Assembly: GCA_012861695.1 (NCBI GenBank)
Contig: JAAOOA010000002.1
Span: 20,635,803 to 20,699,802, forward strand
Length of the DNA stretch: 64,000 nt
Source of the DNA: Trematomus loennbergii
Taxonomy: Eukaryota > Chordata > Actinopteri > Perciformes > Nototheniidae
Direction of reading: 5' to 3'
Made by a program: the position numbers and the translations under genes. This document shows, in pieces, positions 12,231-24,200 of the stretch. Numbering within the stretch: position 1 is the stretch's first letter; each line of letters opens with the position of its first letter. Below the pieces are notes generated by a model. It made no database searches. It saw nothing but the letters and a program-made list of their open reading frames with translations, and was not told where the DNA came from.

Positions 12231-14740
12231 AAGTCAGTCATGAGAAAAAAAGAAACTCTATTGTATAAAAAACAGATGGAAACTAACTTCTTCAGACCAT
12301 TTTAAGTTGGACAGTAATTTTATTACTGTCCTGTAATTTTATTACTGTCCAAAAGTATTTCAAAGTCGACCTGTTTTTTTCTGCACAAATGGTAGTTTTC
12401 AACTGAGAAATGTTTATTTGAAGGTGCTAAAAGAGTGTAAAGGAAACATGCCTGCCTTGTAGTGGAGTTGTAGCTTTTGGTAACATTCACTCTAATTGCT
12501 CTTCAACATTTTGTGAATGTTGATTTTCTGACACAAGTCATTTTAAATGAATAAGTGTGTTAATATCGTTTTCATCCTACTGTAATCAGAAACTTTATTT
12601 GAGGGAAGAAATGTTTATGTACAGATATGTAAAATAAAGAATAAACTTTGTTTCATATACATTGGTTTGTTGTGAAGTATGTTTAATTTGTGTTGCAGCA
12701 AGTAAGAATTGAAATGAGCTTCCTCTTTCTGATGAACATAGGAAGTGTAATAAGTGGTCGCAACTGCAGTGAGACACCGGCACAATACACGGAGCATGAC
12801 TCAACTCCCCTTTTTTCACTCTTGGTCTCTTACTCTCTCATCTGGGTCGCTTTTAATACTATTCATTTGGACAACCCCTTTAGAGTCATAATTAGGATTT
12901 ATTTTCCCTTTCACATGAAGATGACAGCTTGTGCACTTAGAATGTATGATGACGGGTCAGTTGTGGTTCAAGGAAAACATGTGAATTACATTGAATCTGG
13001 TTATTCTTTATGTAAAATATGAAAAATGTATCTCTGAGAAAATCCCCCCACTCTACCGGTGGGTCATCTATGATCATATACTGCATTTAAAGAGTCAGTT
13101 TCAGTCTTGAATGTTCTTATGGTGCAGCAAGAAAAAGGCCAGGAAACTCCTGTCAGCGACTCACTGTCCACTACAGTTTCAGAACAACAAGTAAATCACC
13201 GTTCCTAAGAAAACTGGGACGGTATGGCGAGGATGAAGTAAGTGTCTGTTGCCACAGCGATAGTGTCACAACCTTGCGAGATGCAGTCGTAAATCCAGGT
13301 CGAGTTTAAAGATCTAAGCAAGGGAAGCAAAGGGGCCTTGCATTACGTTCAATATTCATCAATTTAAGATCCAACATGCTCTATTAATCAGACAAAGGTT
13401 TCAAGGAACGTTTTATTATGTTTGTTCAGTGATGACCCCAGTTAAAGTTACAATTTGATTTTTATCATAGCTTTTTTAACTTTTTTATAAAATATTATTC
13501 TGTGACATATTTGCGTCTCTTTTGACATGCAATACTTTATTATGATGGCTACTATCCCATGACATTTTTAGCATAATATATATACCATGACTTCATTTAT
13601 GAAAACATACGATACATTTGTATGCCATATTATTATTTGACTATATTTTAATGACTTTTTTATGACTTTCTTTCTCTTCTTTTGAAAACTTGAATTTAGG
13701 ATTTTTTCTTTATTACAAAATGATGAGTATTTAGGACATTTTTGGCCTACTATTTTTGGTGCATTATTCATTTTTCAAAAAAAAATGTGTCATGATGTTT
13801 TCATGTTTTTTTTATTTAGACATGATATACATGATATACTACTGACTTTAATCGGAGCATTCATTGACTGAACTGCACTGTTCAGGTTGGATATTCAAAA
13901 GAAAGATCTTGTTTCTTTTTGAGAAAGCTTCCATATCCTGTGACTTTATGACTTGATGCAGAATCCAGTTGTCCAGTGAAGTACTACAATGTTTTGGAGT
14001 TATAGGGTCAAACAACAGTGAAGCTTTTACAAATAAATCAAAACCTTTTAATGGAAAATATAGTTTAAAAAATGTTAAATACTTTGTAAAGATGTATATC
14101 CCACTTATACTGATGCATTGACTTCACTGGGTCACATGACATATAAGCTTCTCAACAGAAATCAGACTTTCCAATAAAGAAACTGCTGAACACTAATCAT
14201 AGAAAATAGAAAAAGCACTAAATTCAGTAATTTCTGATGGTAGTAGTTGTAGGAGGGGTTTTGATTATTCATGGTTATACTTAATATTTTTGATGTGATT
14301 CATAATTGTAGGTAGCCATGGAAAGTTTATTGAATCAAATTAGCTAGTAAAATATCAATTGTAACATGTAGGTATTTATTGTAGAAAAGTTTTTGAACTG
14401 ACAAGAAGAGAGCCATCTGTGTTAATATTAGCCTATACAGAGATAGAGAGAAGACCCAGTGTTGTCTCCTGCATATTTAAAAAAAAAAACACAAGGCAAA
14501 ATCACGCACAGTTGCGTAACATTGTTACACATGTAAGACCGTAAATTGTTTGGTGTCTAATATTAAACAGTTACATCACACCTTGGCTTATTTTTTTTCC
14601 CGGAGCTGCTTTCGCTCGGTGAGACATTTGAAACAAACAATGCAACTTCCCGTTTCTGCATGTTCAAATGGCTGCTGAGAGATCAAGGAGGAAATTACAT
14701 ATGACGTTTTAGTTTTCTTTTTGCTGGCTCTCCTGCAGCA
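12231..14740. other. Intergenic region between schip1 and il12a
   Basis: AT-rich, with no gene recognised. A 19-bp near-repeat (TAATTTTATTACTGTCC, twice) lies at about 12314-12352. The short open frames show no family features. Confidence 0.6.
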
Positions 14741-14746
14741 GTGTCA

Positions 14747-14756
14747 GGGAATCCCC
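14747..14756 (+). promoter_or_regulatory. NF-kB site upstream of il12a
   Basis: GGGAATCCCC fits the kB consensus GGGRNWYYCC exactly. It lies 14 bp upstream of the TATA box and about 98 bp before the il12a ATG. Mammalian Il12a promoters are known to be driven by c-Rel/NF-kB through a GGGAATCCC-type site, so the position and sequence make functional sense. Confidence 0.7.
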
Positions 14757-14769
14757 CGATGTATATGCA

Positions 14770-14777
14770 TATAAAAA
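14770..14777 (+). promoter_or_regulatory. TATA box of il12a
   Basis: TATAAAAA within GCATATAAAAACAATC. Transcription would start near 14800, giving a 5' UTR of about 55 nt before the ATG at 14854. Confidence 0.7.
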
Positions 14778-14853
14778 CAATCACATCGGGAGTCAGCAAC
14801 ACACTTATACTGATTCACCTGGATTAAGCACAGTTATCTCTCTGACCAGAAAT

Positions 14854-16716
14854 ATGGCATTTGGTAATTTCTGTAAGTCAGCGAGCCCGAGAAAAAAACT
14901 TAAGATATAAGAACATATTCCAAGTTTCTACTATTTTATCATGCTATTCTGTTGTAAACCGATAAGAGTCATGTGTTGATGATTCTTATTCTCTTGCCAC
15001 GCAGACTCCGCCAGCTGTTTGATACTGCTGCTGCTGTCTCTGAGCTGGCGCACATCCACTGGGCTCCCGGTGCGCACGGGTCTGAGCGCAGAAAAGTGCG
15101 CAGACTGCTCTTTGCTCTTTAAGAAACTCCTCCTGAATATTTCAGGACTCCTCAAAGATGTGAGTACAATTCACGGTACTAGCATATAGTTAATATGTTT
15201 ATTTTTCTTTCTGTTACACTTTTACACATTGTTTTATTTTACAGAGGGAGTTGTTCCATAGAATTGACACTGATGCATCTGTGGTTATCAGTCAAGCTGA
15301 GACAGTACTGGCCTGCGCACCCACTCTGACTCAGGTGAGAATTGTTTAAATATCATTGATATTAATTGTTAATGGTCAAAATACAATAAAAAACAACTTT
15401 TTCTTTGGCTTATTCATGCTTTTTGTGTAAGGGAAAAATAAAGATCCCACTGATTTATTATTTTCTCAAATAAGATAGAGACGTTTTGGACATATTTTTG
15501 GAAACACCCTCATAATTTCAGCACAGCTTTCACGGACTTTTACTTTGACCAAGTCATATAACCAAATGTATGGACCAACGATTCTTAAGGGCCATCTGAC
15601 TTAAAACAAATGTTCATATTTAAAATGATTTTACCCCACAGAACTCAACCTGCATGATGCAAAGAAACTCAACTTTCAGTGAGGTATGTTTAAGTTAACT
15701 TTCCTTTTTAAATGCTTTTGGAATTATGGGACATACTTTTCTACACAATTATAATGTAAATCCAGAATCTATTTGACTTAATTGAAGCTTTACAATGTTA
15801 TTTCTGCCATTTTATACATAAGAATTAGGATATTTTCCAATATAAAGGTTATCCTCCTTACTTTGTTATAAAGCAGACTAAAAATTGATGTGTAATTTTT
15901 CCTGTTCGACTCAACAGAGTGAATGTCTGGGGAACATCATGAAGGACTTGGCCTACTATTCTGCTGTTATTCAGTCCTACACCAACTCCGACCTCAGACT
16001 GCCTGAAACAGAAGTGCCACTTCTAAATTCAACTTTGGAAATAATACGGAGCCTGAGGAAGGTGTGTTTATCAAGGTTCAAGGTTCTTTATTGTCAAACT
16101 AACATAGCTACAGAGTAATTATGTCGTTGAAAATCTTATGTCACAGGCTTCTCCAACAATGCAACATAATAATACAGATAGTAAAAGTAATACAAAAAGA
16201 AAAATAGTTCTAAAATAAAGTGAGTATGTGGAATAGTGCAGTACGAGTCTATATAAAAGTTATTGGAATGATATATATTAGATAGTAGATATATAGTACA
16301 TGCACGTGTAGGAGAAAATCTCCTGGGGAATAACATTTGAAAGTCGCTTATAAAATGTTTTCATTTTTACAGAGCTGCTCCCTGACGCCAAATGGAGAGA
16401 ACAACATTCCAGAGGTATTTCTGTCTTCCTACTTCTTTTTATTTCCCTATTTAATCTTCATTGCCTACAGTATTGAAGAGGAAAACTGATATTAGATGAA
16501 TTCTTGTTAACATTTTCCAAAGAGGGCATGCGACTTTTGAGTCTCCATGTTGGTAACCTCTTTTCTGTCTATTAGGATGTTGGTGCACCGAAGTGGGAAA
16601 ACAGCTCATACGAAAACCGACAACAGATGTTTAAAATGATGAAGGGCTTCCAGGTCCGAACCATCACCATCAACAGAGCTCTGGGCTACATTTCCTCAGG
16701 AGACCACAGGAAGTAG
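14854..16716 (+). CDS. il12a: interleukin-12 subunit alpha (p35), complete, seven exons
   Basis: Exons: 14854-14872, 15005-15159, 15245-15334, 15642-15683, 15918-16061, 16373-16414 and 16576-16716 (TAG). Every border is GT-AG; the sum is 633 nt, or 210 aa. The protein starts MAFGNFYSASCLILLLLSLS, a typical signal peptide with cleavage likely after the STG/LPV region near residue 30. It continues as a four-helix-bundle cytokine with the conserved blocks CADCSLLFKKLLLNISGLLK and ECLGNIMKDLAYYSAVIQSY, and a final helix MFKMMKGFQVRTITINRALG. Several N-glycosylation sequons are visible (NIS, NST three times, NSS). p35 pairs with p40 to form secreted IL-12, which drives Th1-type and interferon-gamma responses. 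Seven exons agree with human IL12A, and the position next to schip1 is conserved. The start was chosen because the kB site and TATA box lie just upstream and the short first exon matches the family layout. Confidence 0.93.
16066..16345 (-). mobile_element. LINE tail-like repeat in il12a intron 5
   Basis: TCAAGGTTCAAGGTTCTTTA at the start of the intron is the reverse complement of the repeated TTGAACCTTGAA tails of fish LINEs, and a matching tail occurs at 26780-26815. The remainder is AT-rich. The right-hand boundary is uncertain. Confidence 0.45.
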
Positions 16717-16789
16717 ACGTCATGCAGCCCCTTCTCCATCATCGCCACCATTTACAACTTCCGACCAAGTAGTCCTTTCCACTGCATAA

Positions 16790-16850
16790 CAATATTTATT
16801 TAAATTATTTATTTATTTATATTTACTTATTTATTTGATGGCCTGTGATG
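16790..16850 (+). promoter_or_regulatory. AU-rich element in il12a 3' UTR
   Basis: At least six ATTTA pentamers, several overlapping as ATTTATTTATTTA, lie 75-125 nt after the stop codon. In cytokine mRNAs such clusters are known to give rapid decay through proteins such as TTP. The role here is inferred from the sequence. Confidence 0.75.
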
Positions 16851-16915
16851 TTATTTGTTATTTATTATAAGTATTTTTTTAAATGAAGTACTGAAAATGG
16901 AAGTGAATTTTTGCA

Positions 16916-16921
16916 AATAAA
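16916..16921 (+). terminator. Poly(A) signal of il12a
   Basis: AATAAA 200 nt after the stop codon. Cleavage would fall around 16931-16951, next to the poly(A) signal of the opposing gene (16965-16970, minus). Confidence 0.75.
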
Positions 16922-16964
16922 AACTGATGACACTTAAGTGAACAGAAAGTTGTCAAGTTGTATT

Positions 16965-16970
16965 TTTATT
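16965..16970 (-). terminator. Poly(A) signal of the FIIND-death domain gene
   Basis: TTTATT on the plus strand, AATAAA on the minus strand. It is the first perfect hexamer I find downstream of the minus-strand stop at 18230, giving a 3' UTR of about 1.27 kb. Its expected cleavage zone (16935-16955) overlaps that of il12a. Confidence 0.6.
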
Positions 16971-18229
16971 CAGTCAACATCGCTGTGTTACAATTATTAC
17001 AAAGTCTTTGGAGAGACATGATAGAAAGAGGTGCAGAAAGGACGGACTGGATTTTTGTTGGTAAGAGGTTTAAGGAAGCAATGGATTGTAAACAATACTC
17101 ATCATAGTGGTAGACCCTCAAAGATTTCATGATCCAAATGCCATTTCTGCAGCATTTTTTTTTTTTCAAATAGTGTGTGAGATGTCTTGAAATAATGCCA
17201 TTTGCGAAAAGGTGAAAACAAAATAAGAGCTATGACTTATGATAAGATAATTTAACTGAAATGTTTTCAACAGTACAGTTGGTGTTCGAAGTTGTACAGA
17301 TATGAAATTAGCATTGACAAGATGATACATACAAATATATATACACATTGCCAGGCTGTAGCTGCACCACATACACTTCAATTAGGCCCTGAATCCAAAT
17401 GCTGGTGGTTAGTTTGTTTGTTCCCCACAGTGTACACTTTTGTTAAACACAAACAACATGTATATATAACAAGATGTGTGTTCCAATCACAGGTTGGCAG
17501 GAATGTATTTATAATTCAAGTTAAACTACAGAATCATAATTAAGGACCTCTTGCAACTCCCTTGAGCTTTTTAAAGGTTCAGAGTTGTGAAATAAAACAC
17601 CAACAGACATAAACATACAAAACAGACTTAAAAATAGATCACAGGTACAGTAGTTGGTAAAAAAAGATTATGTACAGGACAAATAAAAATGTATAAAAAA
17701 AGCTCAGTACATCAGTCTGTATGCCTAGGACAGTCAGACAATCAAGTGCGTGTGACGTAATGCCTAATATTTATATAAAAAGAATCCCACAAACATAATG
17801 TGGAAACAATATACACAGGTTGTATTTTTCCCATTTTTTGCAGTTTCAACAGCACCTACATTTAAACATGTTACTGGCTACATATTTAGCTACTGTACAT
17901 CACAATGAACTCTACTGTTCATTTTTTTAAACAAAATATTGCTACATAAATGAAGTTTTAGGTACAGCTTGTCTTTTCTGTATTCATTACAGAATCTGAG
18001 GACTACATTTCAACAAAAATAGGGAAAACGTCCTTCCAAAGATAAGACACCAGCCCTTTCCTTTAACTGTGCCGAAATAAAAACCCAGGTATCAGGGTCA
18101 TTTCCAGGAAATATTGTTGAGGGGAATCACAAACAGAAGAGGTGAAGTTTGGTCTGTATCAATCCGCTGCTTTGTTGAATTCCTGAAATCGTATTTTCTT
18201 CCCGAAGATATCCAAAGGTTGTTTCTTTT
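16971..18229 (-). other. Probable long 3' UTR of the FIIND-death domain gene
   Basis: AT-rich non-coding sequence after the minus-strand TGA with no AATAAA hexamer until 16970-16965. No coding feature is evident. Transcript evidence would be needed to rule out an earlier variant signal. Confidence 0.5.
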
Positions 18230-21200
18230 TCACTTAGCTGCTCGATTGTCCATCATGCCTGGAAAAGACAACAAAAATAAAACACAACAAACTCAGTCTT
18301 GTTAGTTTCATTATAGATAAATATGGACAATTACAGTAACAATAACAGTATATTATTTGTTTTAATATAATTTAGAATCAATAATATTTTGTATATCAAT
18401 TTGACACTGCTTAATTTTGTATTGTATAATAATTCTCATGTTACATTTTTGTATTATTGTTTACACATTCGAAAAAAATCTAATCAATTATAATTTCACA
18501 AGAGATGCATTCACTTGTGATTTTGTTGGTTATCCATCATCATTATCTCAATTATATGGTGTTTATTACCTTTCAATGTCTGGCGGACCTCGTTTGGCAA
18601 GTCATCCAGGTCCACTAAACTCTTCAGCAGGTGATGCGCCGTGGCCTCTCCCGCCCCCCTCCTGCTCTTCCACTCCACCAGCATCTTCAGCTTCTGTATG
18701 GTCACATCTTTCTCTGCCGCCTGGATGTCGTCCAGCTCCCTGGAGTTCAGGTCCAGATAGATGGCCACCTGCTTCCACTCCTTCCCGAGCCGCTTAGCCA
18801 CCTGCAGTAGCTGCTTCTCCGACATGTCCTGACCCGGAGTCATCGCTGGTTTCACTCCATCTGGAAAAAGACCCACAGGTACTTTATGTCAGTATAACTT
18901 TAGGGGAACAGGTGCACCGGTAAATAGTTCAGGTGTGTACCGGTTTCAGATGACCTGATTTGGGAGAAAACTAAAGTTTGTGCCTGAAGTTATTCTCAGA
19001 TCAGTTACCTGACACATCCTGCCACCGAGTCCTTTTACAGCCGAGTTCTTCTTCTGAGGGGCTGCTGCTTCTCTGTATGCCTGTAATAGAGGGACATGAT
19101 GTGAGACAACCGGTAAGAGCTGATAGCATGGTGGAAAACAACAATCTTATTAAAAAAACAAGAAGCTTACTGATGGTCCTTTTTCTTGACTTTTTTTCTG
19201 TGTTGTCCACACAGTCACCTAAGAGAAGAAAGTAAACATCATCACTGCTCTGGAGTTAAGTAACACTACACACAAACTTAAAAACACAACAATATGTGGA
19301 GCCCAGTCAAAGCTGGTTTATTTGCAGATGAAAAATCCTTGTTTCTTTTATTGTCAACTGTTTTATAAACAAAGAAAAATGGTTGAAAAACTATAACTTT
19401 TTAAACAAATATGGTCCGATTCTTTCGCCTCAGCTCCTAGCTTTTAGTTTCCCCACCCCCTACAAATCACCAAACATATTCAGTATGAGATTCAATGAGC
19501 AGGTACCTTCTCTGATGGTGGCGGACCATACGGTCTCCTCAGTGTTAATCTCTATGAGAGACAATTTAAAGGGAGGAGGCTGCTCGAAGAAAGCTTCAAA
19601 GTAGCCCTTCATCTTTGTCACAGCAAGGGTGAATTTCAAATCCTGTACAGGGACAAATATATACATATTTATACAACGAAATATAATTAAATTGTGATGT
19701 CTGTATACTACTGTGTATTTATATATAAGAGTAGACACACAAGCATATGCGAAGAGACCCACCTGAGGTTTGATCTCTCCCTCTGGCTCACTAAGGAGAC
19801 GATACGTCCCCTCGTCCAGTTTACATGTGGGAGGCTTCTCTATTCGGATGTAGCGATTCTTGTAGCCCCGCACCTGTTTGCCTATATCCTGTTTGACATA
19901 AGGAGAGCAGGAAGACAACGTAAAAGATAAGCCACTTCCTTGCAGTTTGATGAGCAGGCTAAATGGTGATTAACATTTACTAATGGAAAAACTGAAGGTG
20001 TCTCAAAGGAAAAAACATCCACAGATCCGGAAATAACTATGATATATCAAATCAAACCAAATCAAGTTTTATTTATAATAGCACATTTAAAAGCGATTTT
20101 TGGTCGAGCCAAAGTGCTGTACATGTAATAAAAACACATTACTACAATCACAATAAAAGACAATAATTTACAACAGAAATATAAAAAACACAGGGAAAAG
20201 TCAGGAGTCGTGCTCCGCTCTGACTAGAAGGCCAGGGAGAAGAAGTGTGTCTTTAGTGAGGATTTAAAAACCCCTAGTGTCTCGGCCGACCTCACATGGA
20301 GGGGCAGAGTGTTCCAGAGCCTGGATATATATGAGAAGGAGTTTGATAAGGTCATTAATATTAGTCACTAATCACTCGCCAAATATACTTTAATGTACTA
20401 CAAAAAACTGAAAATCTGTGGCCAACTCTACCAAGTGTTGAAACAAAATTAACAAGAAGTGAAAGTTACTGTTTGTTTTGGCTCTGATTCTGTTCTCAAT
20501 TTTGGCACACAATTTCATTTTGCTGGAGTTTTATCCAGTAGGCAGTTGTTATGATTAAAAGTCATGATTTACATTTTTAGGAAGACTCAAGGGATGGTTT
20601 GACAAATGGAATATTTATTGGTAAGGAAACAGCACAAAGAAATTTGGGGGATTTTGGTCCGTTTGATTTTTTTCCCTTGGGCTCTCCTAAATGAAAACAC
20701 TTAAATGTGCATAGACCAACAAACTTGCTCATTCACATCTTAAAAAAATCTTTACTGGTTCTATTTAAATATGTGTAAGAAGTGGTAATCAAAATGAATG
20801 TGTAATTAATTTGCCTTAGGAAGCAGAGTAAAACATGTGCACTTATTATACAAGCTTGTATGTATTCAAACGTCCTGTCGATACCCAGTCATTTAAAGGA
20901 ACAGATACAGCAATGTCAGTCAGTCAGTCCAGACAGATGGTGAAAGCAACAAAAGAAACAAAGGTTCAGACATGAAGTAACTGTTTAAAGTGGAAAACTG
21001 CAACTATAGGAAGTCTCTGAGAAATGACCACATTTCTCAAACAGCTGTCACATTTGTATTGGTTTAAAAATGCACCTTAAGACCGCTGACAACGACAGCT
21101 CAGACACCAAGTCTTAAAAGGAGCAAGTCAACTGTCAATCATCTATTTTTGAGAAAAAAAATGTATTCAGTTCCACATTCACTTTTCATCTAATGCTCAC

Positions 21201-24200
21201 ATTGATATCAGATGAACTGTTGGTGGCCAGGTAGACGTGGAAGCTGTAGTTGTTGTTGCCACTGCCCACCTGCTTGTAGACCAGGACCACCCCGTGGTGT
21301 TCTACAGATTGGCTTGTCTGAATGATGGGACCCACGGGAGACAGAGACGTCACGTTCCACTTAACATGGCTCCCCGAGTGGTCCACTGTCGGCTCAATGA
21401 GAGGACGGTTGTCCTTTATGTGCAGGACACTGAATGTCATCTCTTTTTCTGGATCTGTGTGACGTCATATGGAAAAGAGAAGGTTCGATGTTTCACTTAG
21501 AGCAGCTTTAAATCATAGATAAAAGAATATGATACTCACTAAAATAACCTATTTTGTGTGAAGGTCTTCAAATAAGTATACTCTAACATCAACTAAATGA
21601 CAACCTCCAGGCAAAATCTTGGAAAAAATGTATACTATTAACATTGCATTATGGGCCATGGAGTCACCACAAGACCATGGTTATGAATGATATCCTACAC
21701 CAGGGGGTATCCAAACTTTTTTCAACGAGGGCCACATACAGAAAGATATACGAAGGGCTGGGCCACTCACCAGAGGTATATTGCCTCATAAGTTCAGTTA
21801 TAAGTTAGCAAAATCAATCAAATGTAGGTAAATTATGCTTGTGAGTGTTGGCAGCTCATCCCTTAAAACAGAAACCTCAGAGTGATTATAATAAGGAGAA
21901 ATAGGAAGGGTGTATTTCAAGCTTGTTATGTAAATAAGTTATTGGGCTTTTTTCTTATCAACTAAGATATGTTAGAAAATGTTTCCAACTTTAATTGACT
22001 GAATTGATTTGAAAAGTGGTCTTATTAACACATGAATACTAGTGTGTAATATATTGTACTTCTTAAATATAAATGTAAAAATATAAGACAAGCACAAGTT
22101 TCATTTGTGGGCCATATTCCATTATACTTTTTAATTTGCTGAGGGCCGATTCAAAATGGTCCGCGGGCTGCATTTGGCCCCCGGGCCGTAGTTTTGACAC
22201 CCCTGTCCTACACAGAATACACAGGAGTCCTGTACTTCATTCTCACCAGCAAGGCAGATGGAGTGAGGGAACTGGATAGACGTGAGGACAGAAGCGTCCT
22301 TATTGACTGTGTCCACGTTAAAGATGGGTCCAGCAAATTTCCAGGAGTCCGGCAGTAACGCGCCAAACCTGGACCAGGAGAGGACTGAGTACCGCACGAT
22401 GACCCGCTCCGATGCTTCAAACACCAGGCCGGTAAGCGAACACTCGTATGTGCCCTCTCCTTCCAGCTGCACCCTGAAACATACAGAGTCAGAGATGATG
22501 GACATACAGACTCAATTCAAATGTGTACGGACAAGATCAGTGGTCTTACTCACTGCAATCGTCCCTTAGAGATCCTCCTGGGGGTAACAAGCTCCTTGCC
22601 ATGGCTCTGTCAAACAGACAATTTGGAAATTATGTTATATTAACGCAAAGAAAAATGTATCAAGTACATTTCAAAAGGTTGCTTAAAAAATTATCTCAGT
22701 ATTATAAAGTACAATTGAACTGTGCCTGTGGGTATGTATGTATTATTATGTACAATTATTTGTATTTTTTTGTTTGGCCTTATGATAAAATTGGATGACC
22801 ATCTTAGTTTTCACTTCATATAGCACTGTAAATTGCATGAAATTATGAGCTGTTTTGTTTTTGTTTTGTTTTATGTATGTTTTGTGTGTGTGAGGACCCC
22901 AGGAAGAATAGCCAATGCGCATGCTAGTGCTAATGGGGATCCTAATAAAGAATAAGTATTGATATGTAAACAAGAGGAAGGCCTACACAAGTTGCTCCCT
23001 AATATCATACAGATCTCAACTATATTCAAGTATAATAAAAATACTCAGGCAGACAACACAATTAAGATCACCACATTTTGTCAAATAAACATCTGAATTC
23101 TGCGCTCACCTGCTGAACGGCTTTGCATTTCACACAGCATGATTTGAAGTGACACTCTTCTGCAAGGACATATGTATTAAACAAAATGGGATGTTGTTAA
23201 CTGGGTGACACAATCTGCAGAACATTTGTTGTGCTGATATATCAGTTACGATCTGCCTACCTTTCCCTTTTGAAACCTCAACTTCAGGTCCAGGGATTGA
23301 ATCTAAAAGGGTGAAATAATTAACGTTAACATATTAAAATCATGTGTCGGAAAATTAAAGCTTGTGTTAAGTCTCCGGGAAAACACCCTAGATTATCTTT
23401 TCAGATTGTGGGCAGATTTGATTTTGGTTGTGAGCGAGGGTGGTGCACAGTTAATTACACATCAATATTGTGTTCCAAGAAAGCCAGCAAAGTTCTGCGT
23501 TTTATGGCGTAATTATGCAGTATTGCTGCCATTAAAATGTTATCCTGAGTTATGACTAGAGCCATTGCAACTATGACAACAAACTGACATGGCCATCTGG
23601 ATGTAAAATACTCAGTCTGACAAAGCAGTTACTGACACAAGTTGCATTCACCATTTTTGGACTCTTCCGCATTGGCCTCTTCATGGTCTGCAAAGAACAT
23701 AAAGGAGATACATTTAGGTAAACACCATTTGTTTTTTTACCTTGTTAAATCCTTGGTTCCAAACATTTTGAAGGATTGATAAAAGGATGTTGGTTCTTAC
23801 CTTCCTTTTCTCCATTCTTCTCAGCACAGCCTTTTGGTGAAAGAAAGGAGGATAATTAAGGATAAAGTTCAATATTTTTTTTTGCGACATGCAGCAAAGG
23901 CCGTAGATAGGATTTAGAATGCAGATGGCTGCTAAGGGTTTAGCCTTCTTACACGGGGCCCTCGCTTGACATAAAAAAAAAAACGTATTTATCTTCTTGC
24001 AGATATAGATCAGAATACCAGCAATCTGTCTCTTGTCTGTATGGTTAATGTGAAGCTACCAATCGCAGCAAATTAGCTTAGCTTTAAACAAACACTGGAA
24101 ACAGGAAAACAGCTAACCTGGCTCCGTGCAATGGTAACAATGTCTTACTGCTGACCCCTCTAAAGCGGATTATTAAAAGCATTATAGCTCATTGAGTCCT

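Noticed and set aside
18570..18860. CARD instead of death domain
   Set aside because: The LGKEW motif, second WK and helix spacing fit a death domain; I see no CARD pattern. A profile search would settle it.
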